The notes beneath the pieces are model-generated. The model had not been told where the DNA came from, did no database searches, and saw only the letters and a program-made list of their open reading frames with translations. Shown here piece after piece: positions 31,394 to 43,965 of a stretch of DNA of 64,000 bases; the stretch's first letter is position 1; every line of letters starts with the position of its first letter. A program made the translations under genes and the position numbers. Source of the stretch: Nitrosomonas sp. (GTDB lineage Bacteria > Pseudomonadota > Gammaproteobacteria > Burkholderiales > Nitrosomonadaceae); NCBI GenBank assembly GCA_021604405.1, contig BQJA01000001.1, positions 52,890 to 116,889 of the forward strand, read 5' to 3'.

Positions 31394-32674
31394 ATGACTT
31401 CACGAAATCAACAATTATTTGAACTTTCCCAGAAATATATACCTGGTGGTGTTAATTCTCCCGTCCGTGCATTCAAATCTGTCGGTGGCACGCCAGTTTT
31501 TTTTCAACGAGGTCAGGGTGCTTATGTATGGGATGTGGAAGAAAAAGCCTATATTGATTACGTCGGATCATGGGGGCCGTTAATACTTGGCCACGCACAT
31601 CCTGAAGTTATAACGGCAGTACAATCAGTAGCACAAAAGGGATTGACTTTTGGTGCACCAACCGAGGCGGAACTGGAAATAGCCGAGCTTATTTGTCAGT
31701 TAGTTTCTTCAATTGAACAGGTCAGACTGGTTAGTTCCGGGACCGAAGCTGGAATGAGTGCCATTCGCCTGGCGCGCGGTTATACCGGCAGGAGTCATAT
31801 TATTAAGTTCGAAGGTTGCTACCATGGCCATGATGATGCGTTGTTGGTAAAAGCGGGTTCTGGTGCATTGACTTTTGGCCATCCAAGTTCAGCGGGTGTG
31901 CCTGAGGAAACGGTTGGACATACCATTGTGCTGGATTATAACGACTTATCCGGCGTGGAAGCGACATTTAACCAGCTTGGCGACAAAATAGCCGCGGTTA
32001 TTGTTGAACCTGTCGCGGGCAATATGAACCTGGTGGCGCCAAAAGACAATTTTTTGTCTGTTTTACGCGATTTATGTACCAAGCACGGGAGCATTCTGAT
32101 ATTTGATGAGGTGATGACAGGTTTTCGTGTTGGCCTGAATTGCGCGCAGGGCATGTACCATGTTGAACCGGATCTAACAACGCTGGGTAAGGTAATTGGT
32201 GGCGGTATGCCAATGGCCGCTTTCGGTGGCCGCCGCGATATTATGCAATGTCTGGCGCCTATAGGTGCGGTTTATCAGGCTGGCACACTTTCTGGGAACC
32301 CTGTCGCGGTCGCTGCAGGACTGGCTACATTAAAGCAAGTGCAGCAAGCGGATTTCTATAAAAATCTCGGCGAAAAAACCAGCCGTCTTACCGATGGTTT
32401 GGTAACAATCGCCAAGAAATATGGCGTCAGTTTTTGTGCGCAGTCAATAGGCGGGATGTTTGGATTATATTTTCGCAACACGGTTCCGACCAGCTTTGCC
32501 GGCGTGATGGAATGCGACAAGGATTTATTTAACCGTTTCTTTCATGCGATGTTAAATGAGGGTGTTTATTTTGCACCTTCGGCATTTGAAGCGGGATTTG
32601 TCTCTTCCGCTCATACTAACGTTGAAATTGACAAGACGCTGGCAGCTGCAGAGAAGATATTCGCTGCGTGGTGA
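31394..32674 (+). CDS. hemL: Glutamate-1-semialdehyde 2,1-aminomutase
   Basis: [71 protein letters not shown]. Confidence 0.97.
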   Translation: MTSRNQQLFELSQKYIPGGVNSPVRAFKSVGGTPVFFQRGQGAYVWDVEEKAYIDYVGSWGPLILGHAHPEVITAVQSVAQKGLTFGAPTEAELEIAELICQLVSSIEQVRLVSSGTEAGMSAIRLARGYTGRSHIIKFEGCYHGHDDALLVKAGSGALTFGHPSSAGVPEETVGHTIVLDYNDLSGVEATFNQLGDKIAAVIVEPVAGNMNLVAPKDNFLSVLRDLCTKHGSILIFDEVMTGFRVGLNCAQGMYHVEPDLTTLGKVIGGGMPMAAFGGRRDIMQCLAPIGAVYQAGTLSGNPVAVAAGLATLKQVQQADFYKNLGEKTSRLTDGLVTIAKKYGVSFCAQSIGGMFGLYFRNTVPTSFAGVMECDKDLFNRFFHAMLNEGVYFAPSAFEAGFVSSAHTNVEIDKTLAAAEKIFAAW

Positions 32675-32689
32675 TGCTTCCTTGCAAGT

Positions 32690-32721
32690 AAAAAAAGCGG
32701 CTTCAATCGAGCCGCTTTTTA
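32690..32721. terminator. Rho-independent terminator (likely bidirectional) between hemL and cytochrome c4 gene
   Basis: aaaaaaGCGGCTtcaatcgAGCCGCtttttatt. Confidence 0.85.
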
Positions 32722-32747
32722 TTGTTGCAATATGTGTAGCTGCAGGA

Positions 32748-33401
32748 TTATTTTAAGCTGGTGATGAACTCAGCAACAGCGCGTTTTTCCCGTGCACTCA
32801 TGCGGGAAACAACCAGTCGCATCACCTCATTATCGTTCTTGCGGTTTTTGTCGAATGCGCTTAATTGCGCATAGGTATAATCTGCATGCTGACCGGCAAG
32901 CCGCGGGTAATTTGGTGGAAGACCGTTACCATTCGGTGAATGGCAGCTGGCGCAGGCCGGCACTTCATTTTCCAGATTGCCGCCACGGTAAATAATTTCC
33001 CCCAATTCGAGCAAATCATCCCCTTTTTTATTGCTAATGCCGGTCTGTGGGGTCTGTTGGGCATAGTATGCTGCAATGTCTCTCATGTCTTCCGGGGAGA
33101 GCGCTGCAACCATCGGCGCCATGATAGGATTAGGCCGTTTAGCTGGTTCACCGTCATCACCTTCTTTAAACTCCATCAGTTGCTTGAAGGTATACGCTGC
33201 ATGCTGGCCGGCCAGGACTGGATTGGTCGGAATGATGCTGTTGCCATCAGGGTTGTGGCAGCCAGCGCAGGTTCCTGCTGCAATTTCCTTGCCTTTTTCG
33301 GCGTCACCTTCGGCAGATGTTGTGCTCGAACCAGCCAGCGCAGGGGCCGATAGCGATAATGTCATGGCAAACACTATCGCCGAATTCTTGAATATTCTCA
33401 T
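32748..33401 (-). CDS. Diheme cytochrome c4
   Basis: Signal peptide; two heme sites CAGCH and CASCH in duplicated c-type domains (PVLAGQHAAYTFKQL / PRLAGQHADYTYAQL). Confidence 0.93.
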   Translation of the reverse strand: MRIFKNSAIVFAMTLSLSAPALAGSSTTSAEGDAEKGKEIAAGTCAGCHNPDGNSIIPTNPVLAGQHAAYTFKQLMEFKEGDDGEPAKRPNPIMAPMVAALSPEDMRDIAAYYAQQTPQTGISNKKGDDLLELGEIIYRGGNLENEVPACASCHSPNGNGLPPNYPRLAGQHADYTYAQLSAFDKNRKNDNEVMRLVVSRMSAREKRAVAEFITSLK

Positions 33402-33967
33402 TGTTTCGCGTCCATTTTCTTAAAGGGCTTCCGGAAAATCCGGTTTTCTCTTTTGATTTAAGTGATGTATTCTAACAAGGCAGAAAATAGTTCACAACAG
33501 AAACTACCTGCAAATTAATAATTTTCAGTACGACAATAACGGTTTAACGGTTTTGCCAGTTTTAATCTCAGGAACATATTATCATCGATAATCGGGCGCG
33601 CAAAAATAAATGACCCTGCCCAGATGCCGGTATCGTTTGAATGTAAGCGTCTACATTCTGAATATTCTAGTGAATCACGGCACAGTCTCGAACGCTGGCG
33701 GCAAAAGTTATGACCGGCAAAAAACATTCGCGTATTATCCTGTTGTTCAATAAACTGCACACATATGTGACGGCATGCCGATGGGTGATCATTACTAAAA
33801 AGGTTGTGTCGCGTTCATCTAAATATTCAAAGCAATTAATAAGGTTTAGAATATATAGTCTTGCAACCGGTTAACAGCTCAATACTCAACGCTCGCTGGG
33901 CCATTGATTAGTCAACGTACGACAATTAATTGCGCCGAGAAAAATGCCAGATTAGTCTGAAATTATT

Positions 33968-34768
33968 ATGAAAATACATATAAAAACTCCTCAAGAGATT
34001 GAAAAAATGCGCGTGGCGGGCAGACTTGCCTCAGAGGTGCTCGACTATATAACGCCTTTCGTTAAGCCGGGCGTAACAACCGAGGAACTTGACCAGCTTT
34101 GCCACGATTACATGGTCAACGAACAGAACACGATTCCTGCACCGCTCAACTATGCGCCAAAGGGCCATAAACCCTATCCAAAGTCGATATGTACTTCAGT
34201 CAATAAACAAGTTTGTCATGGTATTCCGGGTAAAAAAAGACTAAAAGACGGAGATATTGTCAATATTGATGTGACAGTCATTAGTAATGGCTATCATGGC
34301 GATACCAGCCGCATGTTTTTTGCCGGCAAGCCTTCCATTCAGGCGAAACGTCTGTGTGAGTTAACCTTTGAAGCGATGTGGCGGGGTATTGACGAAATTA
34401 AGCCTGGCGGCTATCTCGGTGATATTGGCCATACCATTCAAAAATTGGCTGAAAATGCCGGTTTCAGTATTGTTAGGGAATTTTGTGGCCATGGGATAGG
34501 CGTGCAATTTCATGAAGATCCACAAGTGTTGCATTACGGAAAACGAGGAACGGGGGTAAAACTTGAACCCGGCATGATCTTTACGGTCGAGCCGATGATT
34601 AATGCCGGTAAGGCAGCAATACGTCATCTACCGGATGGGTGGACGGTTACCACCAAAGATAATAGCTTATCCGCGCAATGGGAACACACGATTCTGGTTA
34701 CGGAACATGGCCATGAAGTGCTAACACTTTCTGCTGGCGCGCCAGCAAAACCGGTGTACCGTTTCTAA
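33968..34768 (+). CDS. map: Type I methionine aminopeptidase
   Basis: MKIHIKTPQEIEKMRVAGRLASEVL, NIDVTVISNGYHGDTSRMFFAG, REFCGHGIGVQFHEDPQVLHYG. Confidence 0.97.
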   Translation: MKIHIKTPQEIEKMRVAGRLASEVLDYITPFVKPGVTTEELDQLCHDYMVNEQNTIPAPLNYAPKGHKPYPKSICTSVNKQVCHGIPGKKRLKDGDIVNIDVTVISNGYHGDTSRMFFAGKPSIQAKRLCELTFEAMWRGIDEIKPGGYLGDIGHTIQKLAENAGFSIVREFCGHGIGVQFHEDPQVLHYGKRGTGVKLEPGMIFTVEPMINAGKAAIRHLPDGWTVTTKDNSLSAQWEHTILVTEHGHEVLTLSAGAPAKPVYRF

Positions 34769-34825
34769 TCGATTTACGGTTTCTTGATATTTAATTTTAC
34801 AGTCAAATAAAGGATAAGAATAATA

Positions 34826-35545
34826 ATGCGCAATGGCAATAGGAAACCAGATCAAGTTCGGCCGGTAGCAATGACGCGTCATTACATTAAGCATGCCGAT
34901 GGGTCGGTATTGATCGCATATGGTGATACGCAAGTCATATGCACAGCCAGTATCAAAGAGCAGGTTCCTCCTTTTCTCAGGGATAAAGGACAAGGCTGGC
35001 TGACTGCGGAATATGGTATGTTGCCATGTTCGACGAATGAGCGCATGCAGCGTGAAGCTGCCAGGGGAAAACAGTCTGGCCGAACCATGGAAATTCAGCG
35101 CCTGATCGGCCGTGCATTACGCGCCGTCGTAGACTTAAAGAAACTGGGTGAACGTACCATTCAGATTGATTGCGATGTTATTCAGGCGGATGGTGGTACC
35201 CGCACAGCCAGTATAACCGGCGCATTTGTCGCGCTGCATGATGCGGTGCAAAAATTACTGAACCAACAATTAATTGGAACCACGCCGATACGTGATCATG
35301 TGGCTGCCATCTCGGCAGGTGTGTATCAGGGTGTACCGATACTTGATCTGGATTATCAGGAAGATTCGTCATGCGGTACGGATATGAACGTTGTCATGAC
35401 AGGCGAAATGGGCCTGGTGGAAGTGCAAGGAACAGCCGAAGGACAACCATTCAGTCGGCAGGAGTTGGACGCGATGCTGGACATGTCGCAACGAGGAATA
35501 CAGGCGCTTGTTGCGCTGCAGAAAGAAACGCTAATGAGCACATGA
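34826..35545 (+). CDS. rph: Ribonuclease PH
   Basis: [81 protein letters not shown]. Confidence 0.97.
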   Translation: MRNGNRKPDQVRPVAMTRHYIKHADGSVLIAYGDTQVICTASIKEQVPPFLRDKGQGWLTAEYGMLPCSTNERMQREAARGKQSGRTMEIQRLIGRALRAVVDLKKLGERTIQIDCDVIQADGGTRTASITGAFVALHDAVQKLLNQQLIGTTPIRDHVAAISAGVYQGVPILDLDYQEDSSCGTDMNVVMTGEMGLVEVQGTAEGQPFSRQELDAMLDMSQRGIQALVALQKETLMST

Positions 35546-36150
35546 TACAAACACCATTAACCAAACTTGTCATTGCCAGTAATAATAAAGGAAAATTGCA
35601 CGAAATCAGATCGTTGCTCGATCCGCTTAGGATTGAAGTTTTTACTCAATCCGAATTTAAAATTCCTGAGGTCGATGAACCTTTCCATACCTTTGTAGAA
35701 AATGCACTGACGAAAGCACGCAACGCGAGTAAGCATGCTGGACTGCCTGCACTGGCAGATGATTCCGGTATTTGTGTTAATGCACTTAATGGTGAGCCAG
35801 GCGTTAAATCGGCACGCTTTGCCGGCGAACCTAAATCGGACCAGCGCAATAATCAGAAATTAGTGGAAGCACTTAAAAATCAAGCCGACAGAAGCGCATA
35901 CTATTATTGTATTATTGTGCTGCTAAGACACGCAGACGATCCCCAGCCGATCATCGTCGATGGCACCTGGCAAGGTGAAATAATTTTGGAACCAAAAGGG
36001 CAAGGCGGATTTGGTTATGATCCGTATTTTTATCTGCCTGAGCTAGGCAAAACAGCAGCAGAACTCCCCGCAGAACAAAAAAACCGCATCAGTCATCGTG
36101 GCAAAGCTTTGGCCGAACTGGCTGCGTATATACAGGGCCGCAAGTCATAA
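35542..36150 (+). CDS. rdgB: XTP/dITP diphosphatase (RdgB/HAM1)
   Basis: [50 protein letters not shown] overlap with rph. Confidence 0.96.
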   Translation: MIQTPLTKLVIASNNKGKLHEIRSLLDPLRIEVFTQSEFKIPEVDEPFHTFVENALTKARNASKHAGLPALADDSGICVNALNGEPGVKSARFAGEPKSDQRNNQKLVEALKNQADRSAYYYCIIVLLRHADDPQPIIVDGTWQGEIILEPKGQGGFGYDPYFYLPELGKTAAELPAEQKNRISHRGKALAELAAYIQGRKS

Positions 36151-36484
36151 CAAAATGCATCCAATTGGTCCGGTTAAGTTGAAATAAGCCGGAACGGGAA
36201 CCATTTGATTTCAAGTGAAACTCATTATCTTATTGTCCTGACTTTAGAATTTCTGGATTGCCACTGACTGAGTATTGTATGAATCGACCCAATACCGATA
36301 CAAATGTTGGGTTGGCACATTAAAGCAGACGTGTATACGTTTTTTGCGAAGATGCAATGTATGAAGAAACGTTATTGCATTTTTATTTTTTTATTCAATA
36401 TGATTTGTATGCGCTTGTTCGTGCTGGGCTATTTCTTGAATCTACTTTATGGGATAATGCCCGGATTGACATAGGCTTATCACG

Positions 36485-37894
36485 ATGGAAACTTTATACG
36501 ATAAACTCTGGCATCAACATGTTGTCCATGCTGATGCCAATGAACCTGAAAGTATGGCGTTAATTTATATTGACCGCCATTTGGTGCACGAAGTGACCAG
36601 CCCGCAGGCATTTGAGAGTCTGAAAATGGCGGGGCGCAAACCCTGGCGCGTCCGTTCGATTCTTGCAGTCGCTGACCATAACGTCCCGACGACCGACCGT
36701 AAAAATGGGATTAGTGATCCAATTTCGCGGTTGCAAGTGGATACGCTCGATCAAAATTGCGAAGAACTTGGTATTACTGAATTTAAAATGGATGATCTGC
36801 GCCAGGGAATTGTTCATGTTATCGGCCCTGAGCAGGGTGCGACCTTGCCGGGTATGACCGTTGTTTGTGGTGATTCACATACCAGTACGCACGGAGCGTT
36901 TGGCTGTCTGGCGTTTGGTATCGGGACTTCAGAGGTCGAGCATGTGCTGGCAACGCAATGTCTGCTGATGAAAAAGGCAAAGTCGATGCAGGTATTGGTC
37001 GAGGGTGAGCTTGGTTACGGTGTCACTGCCAAGGATATTGCGCTGGCTATCATTGGTCAAATCGGTACTGCGGGTGGAACAGGTTATGCAATTGAATTTG
37101 CAGGCAGTGCGATTCGTTCGCTGTCTATGGAAGGACGCATGACGCTTTGCAATATGGCGATCGAAGCAGGTGCGCGCGCTGGCATGGTCGCGGTAGACGA
37201 TACCACAATTGAATATATTAAAGGCCGGCCTTTTGCGCCGCAAGGTGAGCGATGGGAAAAAGCCGTAGAAAACTGGCGTACGCTGAAAAGCGATCCAGAT
37301 GCCGCATTTGATCGTGTTGTCAAATTCGATGCGCCGCATATTAAGCCGCATGTGACATGGGGTACTTCGCCGGAAATGGTCACGACAATCGATGGCGCTG
37401 TGCCGGACCCATTGAAAATAACAGATGAAGTGAGCCGCCACGATATCGAACACGCGCTGGCGTATATGGGATTGTCGCCGAACACGCCGATGGAACAGAT
37501 TTTTATCGATAAAGTTTTTATTGGTTCTTGCACCAACTCGCGTATTGAAGATTTGCGTGCTGCAGCAGATGTTGTGAAAGGAAAGCGGCTTGCTTCAACG
37601 ATTAAGCTCGCTATCGTGGTGCCAGGCTCTGGTTTGGTGAAATCCCAGGCGGAGCGGGAAGGCATTGATAAGATTTTCACAGAAGCCGGCTTTGAATGGC
37701 GCGAGCCGGGATGTTCAATGTGCCTGGCGATGAACGATGATCGTTTAGGCCCCGGAGAGCGTTGTGCTTCGACCTCCAATCGTAATTTTGAAGGAAGGCA
37801 GGGACCGGGCGGACGAACACACTTAGTCAGTCCGATAATGGCTGCTGCTGCAGCCGTGGCAGGTCACTTTGTGGATGTGAGGACACTGGGTTAA
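36485..37894 (+). CDS. leuC: 3-isopropylmalate dehydratase large subunit
   Basis: [67 protein letters not shown]. Confidence 0.97.
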   Translation: METLYDKLWHQHVVHADANEPESMALIYIDRHLVHEVTSPQAFESLKMAGRKPWRVRSILAVADHNVPTTDRKNGISDPISRLQVDTLDQNCEELGITEFKMDDLRQGIVHVIGPEQGATLPGMTVVCGDSHTSTHGAFGCLAFGIGTSEVEHVLATQCLLMKKAKSMQVLVEGELGYGVTAKDIALAIIGQIGTAGGTGYAIEFAGSAIRSLSMEGRMTLCNMAIEAGARAGMVAVDDTTIEYIKGRPFAPQGERWEKAVENWRTLKSDPDAAFDRVVKFDAPHIKPHVTWGTSPEMVTTIDGAVPDPLKITDEVSRHDIEHALAYMGLSPNTPMEQIFIDKVFIGSCTNSRIEDLRAAADVVKGKRLASTIKLAIVVPGSGLVKSQAEREGIDKIFTEAGFEWREPGCSMCLAMNDDRLGPGERCASTSNRNFEGRQGPGGRTHLVSPIMAAAAAVAGHFVDVRTLG

Positions 37895-37931
37895 TTCATT
37901 CACGATCTGTTTATTTTTTAAGGAGCAACTT

Positions 37932-38057
37932 ATGAGAATGTTTTCTGTGTTTATGATGCTGATGGCGGTTATTTATTTATCAGCCTGTAATACGATGGCC
38001 GGCGTTGGTAAAGATATCCAAAGAGGCGGAGAAGCACTTGAAAATGCAGCGGACTAG
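37932..38057 (+). CDS. Entericidin EcnA/B-like micro-lipoprotein (41 aa) between leuC and leuD
   Basis: [41 protein letters not shown]; aaggagc RBS; too short for the ORF track. Confidence 0.88.
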   Translation: MRMFSVFMMLMAVIYLSACNTMAGVGKDIQRGGEALENAAD

Positions 38058-38065
38058 TAACGTTA

Positions 38066-38704
38066 ATGGAAAAATTTAATACTTTTACCGGGGTTGTGGC
38101 ACCGTTGGATCGTGCTAACGTGGATACGGACGCAATTATCCCTAAACAATTTCTGAAATCGATAAAACGTTCCGGATTTGGACAAAATTTGTTTGACGAA
38201 TGGCGTTATCTGGACCACGGTGAACCGGGCATGGATGTCTCGCAAAGAAAACTTAATCCTGATTTTGTGCTCAATCAGCCGCGCTATCAGGGTGCACAGA
38301 TTTTATTGGCGCGAGATAATTTTGGTTGCGGCTCAAGTCGTGAGCATGCGCCCTGGTCACTTCAGGATTATGGTTTCAAGGTAGTCATTGCGCCAAGTTT
38401 CGCCGATATTTTTTTCAATAATTGTTTCAAGATTGGACTGCTGCCAATTGTACTTAAATCACAAATTGTGGATGCGTTGTTTACAGAGGTAAAAGCGGCT
38501 AGCGGCTACCGCCTGACGGTGGATTTGGATGCGCAAACGGTTACAACGCCGGATGACCAGCAATTTCACTTTGATACCGACAAGTTCCGGAAACACTGTC
38601 TGTTAAATGGTCTGGACGATATTGGCATGACATTGCAGCATGCCGAAAAAATAAAACAATTTGAACAAAAGCGACGTGCCGAACAGCCTTGGTTGTTTAC
38701 TTAG
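38066..38704 (+). CDS. leuD: 3-isopropylmalate dehydratase small subunit
   Basis: [49 protein letters not shown]. Confidence 0.97.
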   Translation: MEKFNTFTGVVAPLDRANVDTDAIIPKQFLKSIKRSGFGQNLFDEWRYLDHGEPGMDVSQRKLNPDFVLNQPRYQGAQILLARDNFGCGSSREHAPWSLQDYGFKVVIAPSFADIFFNNCFKIGLLPIVLKSQIVDALFTEVKAASGYRLTVDLDAQTVTTPDDQQFHFDTDKFRKHCLLNGLDDIGMTLQHAEKIKQFEQKRRAEQPWLFT

Positions 38705-38733
38705 CAAGTACCTTATTATTTTAGAAAATTTAT

Positions 38734-39795
38734 ATGAAAATTGCAGTTTTGGCGGGTGATGGAATTGGGCCGGAGATTATCGCTCAAGCTGTTCGTGTGC
38801 TAACCGAACTGCAGCGCGAAGGACTGAAAGTTGAGCTGGAATACGGTTTGTTGGGTGGTTGTGCAGTGGATAAAACTGGCGCGCCTTTTCCGGAAGATAC
38901 GCAAAACCTGGTTGCCGAAGCGGATGCGGTTTTGTTGGGTGCGGTCGGCGGGCCGCAATATGATGCGCTGCCACGTGCACAGCGTCCCGAGCAAGGGTTG
39001 CTTGGTATTCGTAAATCACTGAACCTGTTTGCAAATTTACGCCCGGCGGTACTTTATCCAGAATTGGCGAATGCCTCGACACTCAAGCCGGAAGTTGTTG
39101 CCGGGTTGGATATTATGATTGTGCGTGAATTGACGGGCGATATTTATTTTGGCGAGCCAAGAGGAATAGAACAGCGCGACAATCAGCGTGTCGGTTTTAA
39201 TACCATGATTTATAGCGAGGCTGAGATACGGCGAATCGCGCATGTTGCATTTCAAATCGCTGAAAAAAGAAATCGTCAACTGTGTTCGGTCGATAAAATG
39301 AACGTGCTGGAATGCACGCAACTCTGGCGTGATGTGGTGTCTGAAACGGCAAAAGATTACCCTGATGTAACGCTTTCTCATATGCTGGTTGATAATGCCG
39401 CGATGCAATTGGTTCGTGATCCTAAACAGTTTGATGTCGTGGTCACTGGCAATATCTTTGGTGATATTTTATCTGATGAAGCATCGATGCTTACAGGTTC
39501 GATCGGTATGCTGCCATCCGCGTCGCTGGATGAAAACAAAAAAGGCATGTACGAGCCGATACATGGCTCTGCGCCGGATATCGCCGGTACGAACATGGCT
39601 AACCCATTGGCAACCATCTTATCACTCGCAATGATGCTGCGGTATACTTTTAATTATGAAGAGGCTGCGCAACGAATTGAAAGTGCAGTAAAAAAAGTGC
39701 TGACACAGGATTACCGTACAGCAGATATTTATGAGCCGGGGATGAAACAAATCGGTACCGTTGAAATGGGCGATGCAGTTTTGAAGAATTTATAG
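38734..39795 (+). CDS. leuB: 3-isopropylmalate dehydrogenase
   Basis: [64 protein letters not shown]. Confidence 0.97.
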   Translation: MKIAVLAGDGIGPEIIAQAVRVLTELQREGLKVELEYGLLGGCAVDKTGAPFPEDTQNLVAEADAVLLGAVGGPQYDALPRAQRPEQGLLGIRKSLNLFANLRPAVLYPELANASTLKPEVVAGLDIMIVRELTGDIYFGEPRGIEQRDNQRVGFNTMIYSEAEIRRIAHVAFQIAEKRNRQLCSVDKMNVLECTQLWRDVVSETAKDYPDVTLSHMLVDNAAMQLVRDPKQFDVVVTGNIFGDILSDEASMLTGSIGMLPSASLDENKKGMYEPIHGSAPDIAGTNMANPLATILSLAMMLRYTFNYEEAAQRIESAVKKVLTQDYRTADIYEPGMKQIGTVEMGDAVLKNL

Positions 39796-39811
39796 ACGAG
39801 AGATGGATTAA

Positions 39812-40924
39812 ATGAAACGAGTTGGATTTATTGGCTGGCGTGGCATGGTTGGTTCGGTTCTTATGCAGCGTATGCGTGAGGAGGATGATTTTTCACAAAT
39901 AGAGCCGGTATTTTTTACAACGTCCCAGAAGGGCGGAAGCGGTCCTGATATTGGCAAAGAAATCCCGCCGCTGCAGGATGCATACGATATAGCCAAGCTT
40001 AAAACACAGGATATTATCATTTCTTGTCAAGGCGGCGATTATACCAACGAAATTTTCTCTAAATTGCGTGATTCTGGCTGGCAAGGCTATTGGGTCGACG
40101 CAGCTTCCAAGCTTCGCATGGAGAAGGATGCGGTGATAATCCTGGACCCTGTCAATATGCCCGTGATCAAACAGGCAATGCATAAGGGCATTAAAAATTA
40201 TATTGGCGGCAATTGCACAGTCAGTTTAATGCTAATGGCAATTGGCGGCTTGTTTGAAAAAAATATGGTGGAATGGACGAATGCCATGACGTATCAGGCG
40301 GCGTCCGGCGCAGGGGCACAAAATATGCGCGAGCTTCTGCAACAAATGGGGGAAGCGCACCGGGTTGCAAAGGATTTGCTGGATAATCCGGCGTCCAGCA
40401 TATTGGATATCGATCGTGAAGTGGCGGGTACGCTGCGCGATGGAAACTTTCCCGTCAATAATTTTGGTGTGCCGTTGGCCGGGAGTCTGATACCTTGGAT
40501 AGACAAGGACGCCGGTAACGGCCAAAGCCGCGAGGAATGGAAGGGGCAGGCTGAAGCCAATAAAATCATGGGGGCTGGTGATTATCCCATCCCGATTGAT
40601 GGAATTTGTGTTCGTATTGGTGCAATGCGTTGTCATAGCCAGGCTTTGACCATCAAGTTGAAGCAGGATGTGCCTTTGGATGAAATTGAAGAAATTATCG
40701 CGGACTCAAATGATTGGGTACAGGTTGTGCCGAATGAACGGGAAACAACAACCAAAAAATTAACCCCGGCTGCTGTTACCGGTGAACTGTCAATTCCGAT
40801 TGGCCGCATTCGAAAACTTAATATGGGTGGAGAATACCTTTCTGCGTTTACTGTTGGTGATCAATTACTTTGGGGCGCAGCCGAACCACTGCGAAGAATG
40901 CTGCGGATTTTGGTGGAACATTAA
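39812..40924 (+). CDS. asd: Aspartate-semialdehyde dehydrogenase
   Basis: [55 protein letters not shown]. Confidence 0.97.
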   Translation: MKRVGFIGWRGMVGSVLMQRMREEDDFSQIEPVFFTTSQKGGSGPDIGKEIPPLQDAYDIAKLKTQDIIISCQGGDYTNEIFSKLRDSGWQGYWVDAASKLRMEKDAVIILDPVNMPVIKQAMHKGIKNYIGGNCTVSLMLMAIGGLFEKNMVEWTNAMTYQAASGAGAQNMRELLQQMGEAHRVAKDLLDNPASSILDIDREVAGTLRDGNFPVNNFGVPLAGSLIPWIDKDAGNGQSREEWKGQAEANKIMGAGDYPIPIDGICVRIGAMRCHSQALTIKLKQDVPLDEIEEIIADSNDWVQVVPNERETTTKKLTPAAVTGELSIPIGRIRKLNMGGEYLSAFTVGDQLLWGAAEPLRRMLRILVEH

Positions 40925-41195
40925 TTGTTTGTCCATAGTGCGCGCAATAGAAATTCATGCATAGCCTATGCATATTTTCAGTAAACTGCGCGATTTTCTT
41001 TTAATGTAAGTTTAAATGTTGTTAATTTAGACAGTACGTGTGGTCATTGCTGCCTTTCCATGTGTTGACTGGAAATGGCTGACAGGTTAATAATTGAATA
41101 CCCTGATATCAATAGGTTAGATAAATGATGTAAAGTTTTGCAGCGAATAAGCCGTTAATTCAACGCATAATCTTAGCTTAAACGAACAAGTTTGA

Positions 41196-43931
41196 ATGCT
41201 AGCATTTTTTATCTTGCCAAGAATTAGAGAGGGTACCTCTGTGTATAAGTCTTCATTTAGAGCATGTTTGCTTGTATTGCTATTAATGTCGCCGTGGGCT
41301 GTTTTAGCAGCCGGACTCGGGAAATTGACGATTAATTCTGCCTTAGGGCAACCACTTCAAGCAGAAATCGATCTTGTTGCGGTTAATAATGAAGAAATTT
41401 CATCTCTAGCGGCACAACTAGGGTCGCATGAGGCATTTCAGCAGGCTGATATCGACTATAAGCCCTTTTTTTCTGCCTTTGATATTTCCATTGAGCCACG
41501 GCCAAATGGCGATCCTTTCATTAAAATTACATCAGCTAACGCAATTAGCGAACCGTTCCTGAATATGTTGATTGAACTGAGCTGGGCATCAGGACGTTTA
41601 ATGCGGGAATATACTGTTTTGTTAGATCCCGTAGAATCAGTTAGTCCTGAGCCGGTGGCGCCAGTCATTAATAATAATTCCGTTGCGATAGAGAACCGGT
41701 CAGACAAACCGGGTGCTTCTGTGCCCCCAACACAACAGACAGTGACGCCAAAAACAGCGGAAAAGGCTCCTGTTTCAGACAACCAGCGGAGCACCACTTA
41801 TGGTCCAGTGGTACAGGGCGACACATTATCTGATATTGCCAGACAGATTTCACCTGCGGGTGTCAGCCTTAATCAGGTGCTTATTGCAATGTTCCGTGCA
41901 AACCGAAATGCGTTTATTGAAGACAATATAAATTTATTAAAGGTTGGCGAGGTCTTGCGTATACCGAATCAGGGTGCAATTGCTGCAATTCCTGAGGAAG
42001 AAGCAACTCAAGAAGTTAAAGTGCATGTGGCAGATTGGCGTGGTTATCGCAACAAACTTGTTGTGGCTGCGAATGAGTCATCTGAGCGCGAAGTTATTAA
42101 ACAATCAGATATGGGTCAAATAACTGCGACCATGGCGGATGATGCGGCCGAAAACAAAGGGGAGCTTAAAGAATTTCTTAGACTGTCGAGCGGCGTACCG
42201 CTCGGTGATTCGTCAAGCTCCGGCGGTAGCGGGAACGAGATGCCGCAAGATAGATTGCGCATGATGGAGGAAGATGCCACCGCGCGGAATCTAGCACTGG
42301 AAGAAGCAAATGAGCGAATCGCTATATTAGAAAAAAATATCCAGGATCTGCAACGCCTCCTGGAATTGAAAAATCCAACGCTGGCAGAGGCGCAAGTGCA
42401 GGCTGAAAATTTATTATCACCTGAGCCAGCAGCCCCAGAGTTGATGGCTGACCAGGAATCAGAACGAATGCATGATTCGGAGTCGGCGCTTGAATCTGAA
42501 TCCATTGCGGTCATGGCAGATTCATCTGAGTTCCTTTCAGATACCGCGATAAATGACCGTGTCGATCCAAACTTAATGGTGCAAACAGGGGCTGCCGAAC
42601 CATTTTTTCCACCGGATGAATTAATCCCGGGTGAAGAAGTTTCACTGATGGATCAGCTGATGAAAAACATTACTTATATCGGCGGTGCTGCGGCATTCTT
42701 GTTGTTAGGCACCCTTGCCATTGTCAGAATACGTCGCAAGAAAGCAGAAGATGAGCTGGCTGCTGATGAAATGGGGATTGAAGCATCGATGGCTTTACGC
42801 GAACGTCTGGCTTCTGTAAAAGCGGCTGATTCATTAGCTTCGCATGATGGTTCAGCCGCCGACCGCTTTGATCCGGACAGTGCAATGGCGGATGATGCAC
42901 TGGATGCCGAACAAGTTTATGAAGACCAGCATATTACAGAATTAAATGCTGCCGCTGATGAAAATACGGACAAAACATCCGCTGATATCGAAATGGATGC
43001 AGAATCTGACTGGCAGCAGGAAGCTGAAAATTCATCAATCCAGTCTGATGATGAGGCTAATATTGACTTGGGAGATTTGGCTGATACCAGCGAACAGGCT
43101 GCACAAGACGACCAATCTGATGATGTGGAATTTAATCTGGACTTAGATGAGCCGGTTTCTGACGAATCGGTTTCTGATAATGATTCAGAAGTGTCAGATC
43201 AAAAGGAGCCTGAATTAGATTTGAATATTGATGACGAGCCTGCGCTTAAGAAGTCGGGAATACCGGATCTGGCAAGCAATGGCAATGAAGCTGACAATAT
43301 GTTAGATCTGGATAGTCCAGAAATTGATGATAACGTTGTCACCGGGGAGGCTGAAGAAAAATCTGAAACTGAAACAGCCGCTTATGAAACGGACAACGGC
43401 ATGCCATTTGATTTGGATACCCCAGCCGGAGAGGCTTCGCCGGGGCCAGCCGATTTGGAACAATCGAAGTCTGATGAACAAAGCGAAGCGATGGATCTGG
43501 CAATTGATTTTCCAGATGTCTCTGAAAGTACAATGCAGGCTGAAACAGATGAAACCAATGAGGTTGTTCCTGATTCGGATTCATCAGCAAATCAGGATAA
43601 AACGACGGATCTGGAATTGGATCTGGATTTGGATTTGGATCCGAAGTTTGATGCACAAAGCGCTAATTCAAATTTATTGTCCAGCGATTCAAGTTTGTCA
43701 GATCTTAAATCAGAAATGGAAATTCCACCCCATGAGCCTGAGGAAATTACTGAAACGCTTGCTGGAGAGAAGGGTGCAGATTGGCACGAAGTTGAAACCA
43801 AAATTGATCTGGCAAGAGCCTATTTAGACATGGAAGATAAAGAAGGGGCTAGAGAAATTCTGGAGGAAGTTATCAATGAAGGTGATGAACAGCAAAAAGA
43901 CAATGCAAAAACTATGTTGGCAGCGTTGTAG
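41196..43931 (+). CDS. fimV: FimV-like pilus assembly/peptidoglycan-binding protein
   Basis: Signal peptide; GLGKLTINSALGQPLQAEIDLVAV; LysM-like YGPVVQGDTLSDIARQI; single TM; acidic Asp/Glu-rich cytoplasmic region; C-terminal KIDLARAYLDMEDKEGAREILEEVINEG. The true start may be downstream of 41196. Confidence 0.93.
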   Translation: MLAFFILPRIREGTSVYKSSFRACLLVLLLMSPWAVLAAGLGKLTINSALGQPLQAEIDLVAVNNEEISSLAAQLGSHEAFQQADIDYKPFFSAFDISIEPRPNGDPFIKITSANAISEPFLNMLIELSWASGRLMREYTVLLDPVESVSPEPVAPVINNNSVAIENRSDKPGASVPPTQQTVTPKTAEKAPVSDNQRSTTYGPVVQGDTLSDIARQISPAGVSLNQVLIAMFRANRNAFIEDNINLLKVGEVLRIPNQGAIAAIPEEEATQEVKVHVADWRGYRNKLVVAANESSEREVIKQSDMGQITATMADDAAENKGELKEFLRLSSGVPLGDSSSSGGSGNEMPQDRLRMMEEDATARNLALEEANERIAILEKNIQDLQRLLELKNPTLAEAQVQAENLLSPEPAAPELMADQESERMHDSESALESESIAVMADSSEFLSDTAINDRVDPNLMVQTGAAEPFFPPDELIPGEEVSLMDQLMKNITYIGGAAAFLLLGTLAIVRIRRKKAEDELAADEMGIEASMALRERLASVKAADSLASHDGSAADRFDPDSAMADDALDAEQVYEDQHITELNAAADENTDKTSADIEMDAESDWQQEAENSSIQSDDEANIDLGDLADTSEQAAQDDQSDDVEFNLDLDEPVSDESVSDNDSEVSDQKEPELDLNIDDEPALKKSGIPDLASNGNEADNMLDLDSPEIDDNVVTGEAEEKSETETAAYETDNGMPFDLDTPAGEASPGPADLEQSKSDEQSEAMDLAIDFPDVSESTMQAETDETNEVVPDSDSSANQDKTTDLELDLDLDLDPKFDAQSANSNLLSSDSSLSDLKSEMEIPPHEPEEITETLAGEKGADWHEVETKIDLARAYLDMEDKEGAREILEEVINEGDEQQKDNAKTMLAAL

Positions 43932-43965
43932 TTATTCCTGATCAAGTGATTATGTTGCAAAATCT

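Noticed and set aside
33515-33760. Minus-strand 81-aa ORF in intergenic region upstream of map
   Set aside because: No signal peptide, RBS or recognisable motif; composition looks random.
36357-36563. Plus-strand ORF overlapping leuC start; considered as a leucine leader peptide
   Set aside because: Not enriched in tandem leucine codons, extends into leuC, and no attenuator hairpin with U tract was seen.
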